In this document: positions 40,784 to 48,788 of the stretch, one piece after another
Layout: each line of letters opens with the position of its first letter
Numbering within the stretch: the stretch's first letter is position 1
From: Streptomyces klenkii
GTDB taxonomy: Bacteria > Actinomycetota > Actinomycetes > Streptomycetales > Streptomycetaceae
Reading direction: 5' to 3'
DNA: 64,000 bases
Assembly (NCBI RefSeq): GCF_003626645.1
Contig: NZ_RBAM01000007.1
Span: 1 to 64,000 of the forward strand
Translations under genes and position numbers: made by a program
The notes under the pieces: model-generated
The model's database searches: none
Told to the model about the DNA's origin: nothing
What the model saw: the letters and a program-made list of their open reading frames with translations, nothing else

Positions 40784-41680
40784 CTACGCCTCGGTCTCAG
40801 CCATCGCTTTGCTCGGGGTGGCCTTGCGGGGGCGGCGGCGCTTGGTCGGCGGGCTGGTAGGTCTCGGCTGCCCGTTGAGCATTGCGCTCGCTTCGAGGAC
40901 TTGTTCGATGATCCTCTTGCGCATGCTTCCCTCAAGATCATTCTTTAGTTCCGTGGCGAGGCGCTCGGCCGTGAGGTAGTAGCTGGTCAGTACTGGCTGT
41001 TCGAAGTACCGGTTGAGCTGTCCTAGCGTCTGCCCGTACATGCGGAGATAAGTCCGACTCAAGTAGCCAGCCAAGGCTGTACCGACCGTAGCGAGTGCTC
41101 CGATGAATACGCGTGCTTCGATGGTCGGCGCATAGATTCCTGCAGTGAAGCATGCCGCCATAACTAGCAGGCCCAGTGCCATCGCTCGCTGAGAAGAGCG
41201 GAACGATCTGTCTGCCTGGTTTGTGGCGATGCGATGGTACTCGTCGATCTGCTGCTGGTTGAGTTCAAGCAATGTGGCAAGTGCGGTGACCGCCTTAAGA
41301 TCCGAAAGTCGCTTCTCGTCGATTGCGCGTTGACGGTCCCAGGCCTCCACCGCGCTCTTAAGCGTCGCGCGCTCCCGTTGGATGCGCGTCCAGAGATACC
41401 AGCCCGCGAAGCCCGTAGCTCCGATGATGCAACACGTGGCCGTGACCCAGAGCCAGGTCGGTGGGACCTCAAGTTGAGCGACAGTAGTGGGTTGGGCGGC
41501 TCGGGGGCTTTTAGGTGAGAGGGTGTGGAGGGTCAGTAGGCCGGCTATTAATCCTGCGGTAATGACCGACATGAGGGTGAAGCCGACCGTAAAGATCAGT
41601 GGTCGGTTATTGATGCTAAGGCTGAATGGCTCGATGCGAATATCCGGATCAGCTCTCCGTGAAGGTTGTTCGTATGGCAT
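40784..41680 (-). CDS. Membrane protein with TRADD-N-associated two-helix domain (possible conflict-system protein)
   Basis: A 298-aa protein with two pairs of membrane segments: LIFTVGFTLMSVITAGLIAG and LWVTATCCIIGATGFAGWYL near the start, then a block at about 140-245. That block (LLELNQQQIDEYHRIATNQA, DRSFRSSQRAMALGLLVMAA, GTALAGYLSRTYLRMYGQTL, LNRYFEQPVLTSYYLTAERL) fits the TRADD-N-associated membrane domain described in bacterial conflict and programmed-death systems. A Lys/Arg/Pro-rich tail follows. I recognise the pattern from memory. No obvious effector or sensor gene is next to it, so any defence role is inference. Its lower G+C marks it as foreign cargo. Confidence 0.55.
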   Translation of the reverse strand: MPYEQPSRRADPDIRIEPFSLSINNRPLIFTVGFTLMSVITAGLIAGLLTLHTLSPKSPRAAQPTTVAQLEVPPTWLWVTATCCIIGATGFAGWYLWTRIQRERATLKSAVEAWDRQRAIDEKRLSDLKAVTALATLLELNQQQIDEYHRIATNQADRSFRSSQRAMALGLLVMAACFTAGIYAPTIEARVFIGALATVGTALAGYLSRTYLRMYGQTLGQLNRYFEQPVLTSYYLTAERLATELKNDLEGSMRKRIIEQVLEASAMLNGQPRPTSPPTKRRRPRKATPSKAMAETEA

Positions 41681-42045
41681 TGCGTCTCCGGTCTCCTGCT
41701 GGGCAGCCTGTGCGGCCTCACGACGGACCGGCGCGCCCAGTGGTCGTGCTGCTCATCGGACAGCCTTACAAGCGGTGTAACGGATCCGGAGCCGCGAGGT
41801 CACCCTCAGTGAGAGTCTGATGTTGGCTCGATGGGTGAGCGAAGGAGGCCTGCGCGCGGCTAAGCCGTAGGAGGCGAGACGTACGCTGTCCGCATGGCAG
41901 ATGAGTACGTAGAAGGGGCTCCGGTGTGCCCTCATGGCCCCGGGTGCGCCGCGCCGTCGGCGCTAGCGTGGGCCTCGTCGGTGGCGTGCGGCCAGAGGGT
42001 CCTAGGGGGCCCGAGTCAGATGTCGTGGGCGAACGGAGCGCACCA
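41681..42045. other. Upstream region of hemL with the candidate right attachment core
   Basis: These 365 bases include GCTAGCGTG at 41962-41970, identical to 28555-28563 and followed in both places by R-GC. If this is the recombined core, bases to its left belong to the element and those to its right to the chromosome. TAGCGT is also a plausible hemL -10. A short frame at 41896-42051 uses two CTA codons and is not accepted as a gene. Confidence 0.4.
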
Positions 42046-43395
42046 GTGAACGAGAAGCCGCAGGTCAGGGCCGAACTACCTTTTTCGTATGAAGCTCCAG
42101 TCTCGCAGGTCCTGTTCGATCGCGCCGCTGTCGTGACGCCCGGCGGCGTGAACTCCCCGGTCCGGGCCTTCCGGGCCGTGGGTGGTACGCCCCGGTTCAT
42201 GGTGTCCGGCACCGGTCCGTACCTCACCGACGCCGACGGTCGCGAGTACGTCGACCTCGTGTGCTCGTGGGGGCCGATGATCCTCGGGCACGCGCACCCC
42301 GAGGTCATCGCGGCCGTCCAGGAGGCGGTGGCCCGGGGCACGTCCTTCGGCACGCCGGGCGAGGGCGAGGTCGCGCTGGCCGAGGAGATCGTGGCGCGCG
42401 TCGAGCCGGTGGAGCAGGTGCGCCTGGTCTCCTCGGGGACCGAGGCGACGATGTCGGCGATCCGGCTGGCGCGCGGGTTCACCGGCCGGGCCAAGGTGAT
42501 CAAGTTCGCGGGCTGCTACCACGGGCACGTGGACGCGCTGCTGGCCGCGGCGGGCTCGGGCGTGGCGACGTTCGGGCTGCCGGACACGCCGGGTGTCACG
42601 GGCGCGCAGGCCGGGGACACGATCGTGCTGCCGTACAACGACCTGGAGGCGGTGCACGAGGCGTTCCACGCGTTCCCGGGCGAGATCGCCTGTGTGATCA
42701 CGGAGGCGTCGCCGGGCAACATGGGCGTGGTGCCGCCGCTGCCCGGTTTCAACCAGGGGCTGAAGGACGCGTGCGCCAAGAACGGCGCGCTGTTCATCTC
42801 CGACGAGGTGATGACGGGCTTCCGCACGTCGAAGGCGGGCTGGTTCGGCGTGGACGGCGTGAAGCCGGACCTGATGACGTTCGGCAAGGTCATGGGCGGC
42901 GGCTTCCCCGCCGCGGCGTTCGGCGGCCGGGCCGATGTGATGGCGCACCTGGCGCCGGCGGGCCCGGTCTACCAGGCGGGCACCCTCTCGGGTAACCCGG
43001 TGGCGACGGCGGCGGGCCTGGCGCAGCTGCGGCTGCTGGACGATGCGGCGTACGAGAAGGTCGACGCGGTGTCCGCGGAGATCAGCGGCCTGGTGAGCGA
43101 GGCGCTGAGCAAGGAGGGCGTGGCGCACCGCCTCCAGACGGCGAGCAACATGTTCTCGGTGTTCTTCACCGGGCGCGAGGTGCGGAACTACGACGACGCG
43201 CGGGCGCAGGAGGCGTTCCGGTTCAACGCCTTCTTCCACTCGATGCTGTCGCAGGGTGTGTACCTGCCGCCGTCGGCGTTCGAGTCGTGGTTCGTCTCGA
43301 CGGCGCACGACGCGGCGGCGGTGGAGCGGATCGCGGCGGCGCTGCCGGCGGCGGCGCGCGCGGCGGCCGGGGCGACCGAGGAGGGGGCGAAGTGA
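42046..43395 (+). CDS. hemL: Glutamate-1-semialdehyde 2,1-aminomutase
   Basis: A 449-aa PLP enzyme that converts the HemA product to 5-aminolevulinate. VSSGTEATMSAIRLARG binds the cofactor phosphate, DEVMTGFR carries the Asp that contacts the pyridine nitrogen, and MTFGKVMGGGFPAAAFG holds the Schiff-base lysine at about 276. The first 20 residues before VSQVLFDRA are a short extension. GTG 42046 has GGAG 6 bases upstream. It is distant from hemACDB, and its own promoter lies in the region that the mobile element appears to have entered. It overlaps the next gene by GTGA. Confidence 0.95.
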   Translation: MNEKPQVRAELPFSYEAPVSQVLFDRAAVVTPGGVNSPVRAFRAVGGTPRFMVSGTGPYLTDADGREYVDLVCSWGPMILGHAHPEVIAAVQEAVARGTSFGTPGEGEVALAEEIVARVEPVEQVRLVSSGTEATMSAIRLARGFTGRAKVIKFAGCYHGHVDALLAAAGSGVATFGLPDTPGVTGAQAGDTIVLPYNDLEAVHEAFHAFPGEIACVITEASPGNMGVVPPLPGFNQGLKDACAKNGALFISDEVMTGFRTSKAGWFGVDGVKPDLMTFGKVMGGGFPAAAFGGRADVMAHLAPAGPVYQAGTLSGNPVATAAGLAQLRLLDDAAYEKVDAVSAEISGLVSEALSKEGVAHRLQTASNMFSVFFTGREVRNYDDARAQEAFRFNAFFHSMLSQGVYLPPSAFESWFVSTAHDAAAVERIAAALPAAARAAAGATEEGAK

Positions 43396-44108
43396 GCTCG
43401 GAGCGGGGCGCGGCGAAGGACGCCGGGAAGAAGCAGGACGACATCACCGTCGTGCACCTGATGCGCCACGGCGAGGTGCACAACCCGGAGGGCGTGCTCT
43501 ACGGGCGCCGGGCGGGCTATCACCTGTCGGACCTGGGCCGCCGGATGGCGGACCGGGTGGCGGAGCACCTGGCGGGCCGGGACGTCACCCATGTGGTGGC
43601 CTCGCCGCTGGAGCGGGCGCAGGAGACGGCGGCGCCGATCGCCAAGACGCACGGGCTGGACCTGGCGACGGACGAGCGGCTGATCGAGGCGGCGAACGTC
43701 TTCGAGGGCAAGACGTTCGGGGTCGGTGACGGCGCGCTGAAGAAGCCGGCGAACTGGAAGTACCTGACGAATCCTTTCCGCCCGTCGTGGGGCGAGCCGT
43801 ACGTCGAGCAGGTCGTGCGGATGATGAGCGCGCTGGACGCGGCGAAGGACGCGGCGCGCGGTCACGAGGCGGTGTGCGTGAGCCACCAGCTGCCGATCTG
43901 GATCGTGCGGAGCTTCGTGGAGCGGCGGCGGCTGTGGCACGACCCGCGGCGGCGGGAGTGCACCCTGGCGAGCCTGACGACGTTCACCTATAGGGGGGAC
44001 AAAATCGTATCGGTGGGGTATAGCGAACCGGCCCGGGATCTGGTGCCGGCGCATCTCCTCGCGGGGGCCAAGCCGGTGAAGGGCGCGTCCAAGGCGTTCG
44101 GCGCCTGA
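43392..44108 (+). CDS. Histidine phosphatase family protein (phosphoglycerate-mutase-like)
   Basis: A 238-aa branch-1 histidine phosphatase: VVHLMRHGEVHNPEG has the nucleophilic His at about 26 within RHG, the supporting Arg lies in ASPLERAQETAAPI, and the second His in VCVSHQLPIWIVRSF. The acid residue is in ERLIEAANVFEGK. It follows hemL with a GTGA overlap, an arrangement conserved in Streptomyces, yet the substrate is unknown. The last 20 residues are Lys/Ala-rich. Confidence 0.9.
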   Translation: MSSERGAAKDAGKKQDDITVVHLMRHGEVHNPEGVLYGRRAGYHLSDLGRRMADRVAEHLAGRDVTHVVASPLERAQETAAPIAKTHGLDLATDERLIEAANVFEGKTFGVGDGALKKPANWKYLTNPFRPSWGEPYVEQVVRMMSALDAAKDAARGHEAVCVSHQLPIWIVRSFVERRRLWHDPRRRECTLASLTTFTYRGDKIVSVGYSEPARDLVPAHLLAGAKPVKGASKAFGA

Positions 44109-44228
44109 CACCCTTTCGGCGGAGCCCGGGTTGCTCCGTAAGACGTCTCCGGCTGCGTAAATGCGGGGCAACTCCGTAAAGACGGGGGAAACTGCGCAAC
44201 CGCCGTACTCGACGCGCCCTCTCACGCA

Positions 44229-44251
44229 ATGTCGTCTTATATGGACGACAT
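44229..44251. promoter_or_regulatory. Inverted repeat in the promoter region of the deacetylase-like lipoprotein gene
   Basis: ATGTCGTC (44229-44236) and GACGACAT (44244-44251) are perfectly complementary around TTATATG, 37 bases before the next gene. The A+T-rich centre and position suggest a repressor operator overlapping the promoter. Confidence 0.5.
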
Positions 44252-44287
44252 ACGGCGTGGGGCACGGCGAGTACGGACGGAGTCGAC

Positions 44288-45499
44288 ATGCGCGACATCA
44301 GCCGACGGGGTCTCCTCGGGTGGGGTGTGGGAGCGGCCGCGGCGCTGGGCGGCGTCGCCGGCTGCTCCTCGACTGCGGCTCCCGAACGACGCAGCGGCCC
44401 GGCGGCGAAGGCCGTCGAGCGGGCCAAGGCCAGGCCGATCGGCGACGGTTCGACGGCGGACGCGGGGCCGCAGCCCAACCAGCCGCCGGAGCCCGAGCGG
44501 CTGGAGCCGGGGCAGAAGCCGCCGCAGTTCGTGATCTTCTCGTGGGACGGGGCGGGCGAGGTCGGCAACGGGCTCTTCCCGCGCTTCCGGAAGCTGGCGC
44601 AGGACCACAACGCGCGCATGACGTTCTTCCTGTCCGGGCTGTATCTGCTGCCCGAGTCGAAGCGGCACCACTACAAGCCGCCGAACAACCCGGTCGGCGC
44701 CTCCGACATCGGCTACCTCACCGACGAGCACGTGCGGGCCACGCTGATGAACGTGCGGGAGGCGTGGCTGGAGGGGCATGAGATCGGCACCCACTTCAAC
44801 GGCCACTTCTGTTCCGGCGAGGGGTCGGTCGGCCGGTGGGAGGGGGAGGACTGGGAGTCGGAGATCGACCAGGCGGTCTCCTTCGTCACCGAGTGGCGGA
44901 CGAACACCGGGTTCGGTGATCTGGAGCCGCTGCCGTTCGACTACCGCAAGGAGCTCGTGGGCGCCCGGACGCCGTGTCTGCTGGGGCAGGACAATCTGCT
45001 GCCGACGGCGGCGAAGCTCGGCTGGCGCTACGACGCGAGTTCCCCGGGCGGTACGCAGGTGTGGCCGTCGAAGAAGCACGGGCTATGGGATTTCCCGCTC
45101 CAGCAGATTCCCTTTCCCGGGCATTCGTTCGAAGTCCTGTCGATGGACTACAACATCCTCGCCAATCAGTCGAAGAACACCACGCGCGGTCCTTCGATCC
45201 ACTATCCGGAGTGGCGGCAGCAGGCCACCGACTCGTACCTGGCCGGCTTCGAGCGGGCGTACGAGACGAATCGGGCTCCCTTCTTCGTCGGGAACCACTT
45301 CGAGGAATGGAACGGGGGCATTTATATGGATGCGGTGGAGGAAGCTCTGAAACGCATCGCCGACGATCAGTACAAGGACGTGCGGCTGGTGTCCTTCCGG
45401 CAGTTCACGGACTGGATGGACGCCCAGGACCCGGCGGTGCTGCGGGGCCTGCGCCGGCTGGAGGTCGGCGAGAAGTGGCACGCCGGGGTGGCCGCCTGA
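44288..45499 (+). CDS. Tat-exported lipoprotein with polysaccharide-deacetylase-like fold
   Basis: A 403-aa lipoprotein. ISRRGLLGWGVGAAAALGG is a twin-arginine signal and VAGC the lipobox with Cys 26. The catalytic region opens with FVIFSWDGAGEVGNGLFPRF (the Asp of the NodB first motif) and LEGHEIGTHFNGHFC holds the metal-binding His-x3-His, so a carbohydrate esterase family 4 type fold is likely; the family version of motif 1 (TFDD) is altered to SWDGAG. It may act on cell-wall or extracellular glycans. It follows hemL and the phosphatase gene in S. coelicolor too, as far as I recall. Confidence 0.78.
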   Translation: MRDISRRGLLGWGVGAAAALGGVAGCSSTAAPERRSGPAAKAVERAKARPIGDGSTADAGPQPNQPPEPERLEPGQKPPQFVIFSWDGAGEVGNGLFPRFRKLAQDHNARMTFFLSGLYLLPESKRHHYKPPNNPVGASDIGYLTDEHVRATLMNVREAWLEGHEIGTHFNGHFCSGEGSVGRWEGEDWESEIDQAVSFVTEWRTNTGFGDLEPLPFDYRKELVGARTPCLLGQDNLLPTAAKLGWRYDASSPGGTQVWPSKKHGLWDFPLQQIPFPGHSFEVLSMDYNILANQSKNTTRGPSIHYPEWRQQATDSYLAGFERAYETNRAPFFVGNHFEEWNGGIYMDAVEEALKRIADDQYKDVRLVSFRQFTDWMDAQDPAVLRGLRRLEVGEKWHAGVAA

Positions 45500-45581
45500 C
45501 CGCCTCCGCGGCCGGCTCGCGGGGCCCCGCCGGGCGGCGGTTCACGTCACAGGGGGGCGCGGAAGATCCCTAAACGGACCA

Positions 45582-45597
45582 TGCGAAACTTTTCACA
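45582..45597. promoter_or_regulatory. Candidate second Rex operator at the cytochrome c biogenesis operon
   Basis: TGCGAAACTTTTCACA matches TGTGAAC-N3-TTCACA at 11 of the 13 fixed positions, with an intact right half. It ends on the first base of the tlpA start codon. Control of respiratory genes by Rex makes the operon a sensible target. Confidence 0.45.
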
Positions 45598-46220
45598 TGA
45601 GTGCCTGCCGCGCCTTTCGACGCCCCGGACCACGCCGGCGTATCACCCTGCCGGCCATCCTCGCCGCCGCCGCGGCCCTGTCCCTGACCGCCTGCGGCTC
45701 GGGCGACAACCCCAAGAGCGGCGGTCAGACCCAGTTCGTGCAGGGCACGGGCGGGGTGAGCGTCGTCAGCGACAAGGGCGGGCGGCAGGACGCGCCCGAC
45801 CTCTCCGGCAAGACGCTGGAGGGCAAGGAACTCGACGTCGCCAAGGACTACAAGGGCAAGATCGTCGTCCTTAACGTGTGGGGCTCGTGGTGCTCCCCGT
45901 GCCGCGCCGAGGCCAAGAACCTCGTCAACGTCGCCAACGACTACAAGGACAAGGGCGTCCAGTTCGTCGGGCTCAACACCCGCGACTCCGACCCCGCCCC
46001 GGCGATCAAGTTCGAGAAGGAGTTCGAGGTCCCGTACCCGAGCCTCTACGACTCGGCCGGCAAGCTCCTGCTGCGCTTCCCCGCGGGCAGCCTCAACCCC
46101 CAGTCCATCCCCTCCACCGTCTTCATCGACCGGGACGGCAAGATCGCCGCGCGGGCGATCAAGGCGCTGACCGAGGAAGAGCTGCGCAAGACGCTCGACC
46201 CGCTGGTCGCGGAGAAGTGA
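45597..46220 (+). CDS. resA: TlpA/ResA-family thiol-disulfide lipoprotein
   Basis: A 207-aa lipoprotein with lipobox LSLTAC (Cys 33) and a thioredoxin-like domain from about 70. The redox motif is WGSWCSPCRAEA with Cys 99 and Cys 102, and the cis-proline loop is QSIPSTVFIDRDGKI. ResA reduces the heme-binding cysteines of apocytochrome c outside the membrane. It is the first gene of a four-gene System II operon and receives electrons from CcdA. The start ATG has no strong ribosome site, and a Rex-like site overlaps it. Confidence 0.92.
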   Translation: MSACRAFRRPGPRRRITLPAILAAAAALSLTACGSGDNPKSGGQTQFVQGTGGVSVVSDKGGRQDAPDLSGKTLEGKELDVAKDYKGKIVVLNVWGSWCSPCRAEAKNLVNVANDYKDKGVQFVGLNTRDSDPAPAIKFEKEFEVPYPSLYDSAGKLLLRFPAGSLNPQSIPSTVFIDRDGKIAARAIKALTEEELRKTLDPLVAEK

Positions 46221-46224
46221 CCCG

Positions 46225-47007
46225 GTGACCCCCGCCACCACCGCCGCCGTCACGGTCGCCGTCGGCGAGATGAACCAGACGGTGCTCTCCGGGGCGCTGC
46301 TGCTGGCCCTGCCCGTCGCCCTGTTCGGCGGGCTGGTCTCGTTCTTCTCGCCGTGCGTGCTGCCGCTCGTCCCCGGCTACCTCTCCTACGTGACGGGGGT
46401 CGGCGGAGCGGACCTGGCCGAGTCCCGCAAGGGGCGGATGCTCGCCGGGTCCACCCTCTTCGTCCTCGGCTTCACCTTCGTCTTCGTCTCCATGGGCACG
46501 CTCTTCGGCTGGGTCGGCCGGGCGCTGCTGGTCCACCAGGAGACCATCACGAAGGTGATGGGGGTCCTCACCATCGCGATGGGCCTCGCCTTCATGGGCC
46601 TGCTGAACAGGTTCGGGCAGCGCGAGTTCCGCTTCCACACCCGGCCCACCATGGGCCTGGTGGGGGCGCCGCTGCTGGGCGCGCTCTTCGGGCTCGGCTG
46701 GGCGCCGTGCATCGGCCCGACGCTCGCCTCCGTCCTCTCCCTCTCCTCCACCCAGGCCAGCGCCGGGCGCGGCGCACTGCTGACCGTCGCCTACTGCCTG
46801 GGCCTGGGCCTGCCGTTCATCCTCAGCGCGGTGGCCTTCCGGCGCGCGCTGGGTGCGTTCGGCTGGGTCAAGCGGCACTATGCATGGGTCATGCGCGCCG
46901 GCGGGCTGATGCTGGTCGCGGTCGGCGTGCTCCTCGTCACGGGGGTGTGGGACAGCATGATCCGCGAACTGCAGACGTGGTCCAGCTCTTTCTCCCCCGA
47001 GGTCTGA
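46225..47007 (+). CDS. ccdA: Cytochrome c biogenesis protein CcdA
   Basis: A 260-aa membrane protein of the DsbD/CcdA family with six membrane segments. The redox cysteines lie in VSFFSPCVLPLVPGYLSYVT and FGLGWAPCIGPTLASVL, the usual pair of PCxLP and PCxGP motifs. It carries electrons from cytoplasmic thioredoxin to ResA. GTG 46225 follows the resA stop by 4 bases with GGAGAAG upstream. Confidence 0.95.
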   Translation: MTPATTAAVTVAVGEMNQTVLSGALLLALPVALFGGLVSFFSPCVLPLVPGYLSYVTGVGGADLAESRKGRMLAGSTLFVLGFTFVFVSMGTLFGWVGRALLVHQETITKVMGVLTIAMGLAFMGLLNRFGQREFRFHTRPTMGLVGAPLLGALFGLGWAPCIGPTLASVLSLSSTQASAGRGALLTVAYCLGLGLPFILSAVAFRRALGAFGWVKRHYAWVMRAGGLMLVAVGVLLVTGVWDSMIRELQTWSSSFSPEV

Positions 47008-47012
47008 TGTAA

Positions 47013-48788
47013 ATGGGCACGACAGAGACAACCCCCGCCACCGACGGCGCGGCCGAGGACAAGGACGCGGCCGCCGGCTCGCAGCTGTCCACGGCGCCCG
47101 AGGAGGAGCGCGGCCAGGCCGTGCCCGGCTCCTTCGGCGGCATCCGCAAACCCGGCGCGCTCGGGGGAGCGGCCTGGGCCGCCCGCGAGACGCTCGGCTG
47201 GGCCCGCTGGTTCTGGCGGCAGCTGACCTCCATGCGGGTCGCCCTGATCCTGCTGTTCCTGCTCTCGCTGGCGACCATCCCCGGCTCGCTCGTCCCGCAG
47301 ACCAGCGTGGACGCGGTCAAGGCCGAGGGCTGGCGCACGTCCCACGAGACGCTCGGGCCGCTCTACGACAAGCTCGGCCTCTTCCACGTCTACAGCTCGG
47401 TGTGGTTCTCCGCGATCTACATCCTGCTGTTCACGTCCCTCGTCGGCTGCATCATCCCGCGCACCTGGCAGTTCGTCGGCCAGCTCCGCGGCCGCCCGCC
47501 GGGCGCCCCCCGCAACCTCAAGCGGCTGCCCGCCCACACCACGTGGCGCACCGATGCCGACCCCGAGCAGGTCCTGGCCGCGGCACGGACGCTGCTGAAG
47601 AAGCGCCGCTTCCGCACCGAGCCCGGCAGCGACTCCGTCGCCTCCGAGAAGGGCTACCTGCGCGAGGCCGGCAACCTCGTCTTCCACATCGCGCTCATCG
47701 TGCTGCTCCTGGCCTTCGCCTCCGGGCAGCTGTGGAAGTCCGAGGGCCAGAAGCTGATCATCGAGGGCGACGGCTTCGCCAACACGCTCGTCCAGTACGA
47801 CGACTTCAAGTCCGGCTCGCTGTTCACGGCCGACGACCTCAAGCCCTTCAGCTTCTACATGGACGACTTCGAGGCCACGTACGAGCGCACCGGCCCCCAG
47901 CGCGGCACCCCGCGCACCTACGAGGCCCACGTCACCTACCACGAGGGCGCCGACGGGCCCGGCCGCAAGGCCACGATCAAGGTCAACGAGCCGCTGGAGA
48001 CCTCCGGCTCGAAGGTCTACCTGATCGGCCACGGCTACGCGCCGGTCGTCACCGTCCGCGACGGACAGGGCGACGTCTCCTTCCGCGGCGGCATCCCGTC
48101 CCTGCCGATCGACAACAACATCACCGAGTCGACGGTCCTGAAGGTCGGCGACTACCGCACCAAGGACGGCAAGAAGGACCAGATCGGCTTCAAGGGCAAC
48201 TTCGTGCCGACCCTGGACCTGACGACCGGCACGATGCTGTCCCAGTTCCCCGACCTGGACAATCCGCGCCTCGTCCTCACCGCCTACCACGGCTGGCTCG
48301 GCACCAACAGCGGCACGCCGCAGAACGTCTACCAGCTCGACGTCTCCAAGATGGAGCAGTTCAAGAACAAGGACGGCAAGGCCTTCGCGCAGGCCCTCAA
48401 GGTCGGCGACACCATGACGCTGCCCGACGGCGGCACCCTGAAGTTCGAGGGCATCAAGCCCTGGGCCACCTTCCAGATCTCCCAGCAGCCCGGCAACGCC
48501 ACCGCCCTCGCCGGTGCGGTCGCGGCCCTCGCCGGTGTCGCCGGCTCCCTGTTCATCCAGCGCCGCCGCGTCTGGGTGCGGGCCGTGCGCGGCACGGACG
48601 GGCACACCGTCGTCGAGCTGGCCGGCCTCGGCCGCAGCGAGTCCGCCAAGCTCCCCGAGGAGCTCGCCGACCTCGCCGCCGCCCTGCAGGCCGACGCCCC
48701 GCCCGTGACCGCCACGGACGCCCCCGACCCCGCGGAGTCCGCCGAGTCCGCGGATTCCTCCGCAGCATCCGAAGGAGCGCGCGCGTGA
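47013..48788 (+). CDS. resB: Cytochrome c biogenesis protein ResB
   Basis: A 591-aa protein of the ResB/Ccs1 family. Three N-terminal membrane segments (MRVALILLFLLSLATIPGSL, SAIYILLFTSLVGCIIP and LVFHIALIVLLLAFASGQLW) precede a large outer domain of about 330 residues and a fourth segment (ALAGAVAALAGVAGSLFIQR) near 510. It forms the heme-handling and apocytochrome c ligation complex with CcsB. The N-terminal 60 residues and the last 60 are charged, low-complexity cytoplasmic tails. It overlaps ccsB by GTGA. Confidence 0.94.
   Translation: MGTTETTPATDGAAEDKDAAAGSQLSTAPEEERGQAVPGSFGGIRKPGALGGAAWAARETLGWARWFWRQLTSMRVALILLFLLSLATIPGSLVPQTSVDAVKAEGWRTSHETLGPLYDKLGLFHVYSSVWFSAIYILLFTSLVGCIIPRTWQFVGQLRGRPPGAPRNLKRLPAHTTWRTDADPEQVLAAARTLLKKRRFRTEPGSDSVASEKGYLREAGNLVFHIALIVLLLAFASGQLWKSEGQKLIIEGDGFANTLVQYDDFKSGSLFTADDLKPFSFYMDDFEATYERTGPQRGTPRTYEAHVTYHEGADGPGRKATIKVNEPLETSGSKVYLIGHGYAPVVTVRDGQGDVSFRGGIPSLPIDNNITESTVLKVGDYRTKDGKKDQIGFKGNFVPTLDLTTGTMLSQFPDLDNPRLVLTAYHGWLGTNSGTPQNVYQLDVSKMEQFKNKDGKAFAQALKVGDTMTLPDGGTLKFEGIKPWATFQISQQPGNATALAGAVAALAGVAGSLFIQRRRVWVRAVRGTDGHTVVELAGLGRSESAKLPEELADLAAALQADAPPVTATDAPDPAESAESADSSAASEGARA

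Noticed and set aside
41896..42051. 51-codon frame overlapping the hemL start
   Set aside because: It contains two CTA codons, which are rare in Streptomyces, no ribosome site and no recognisable protein pattern; it also spans the candidate attachment core.
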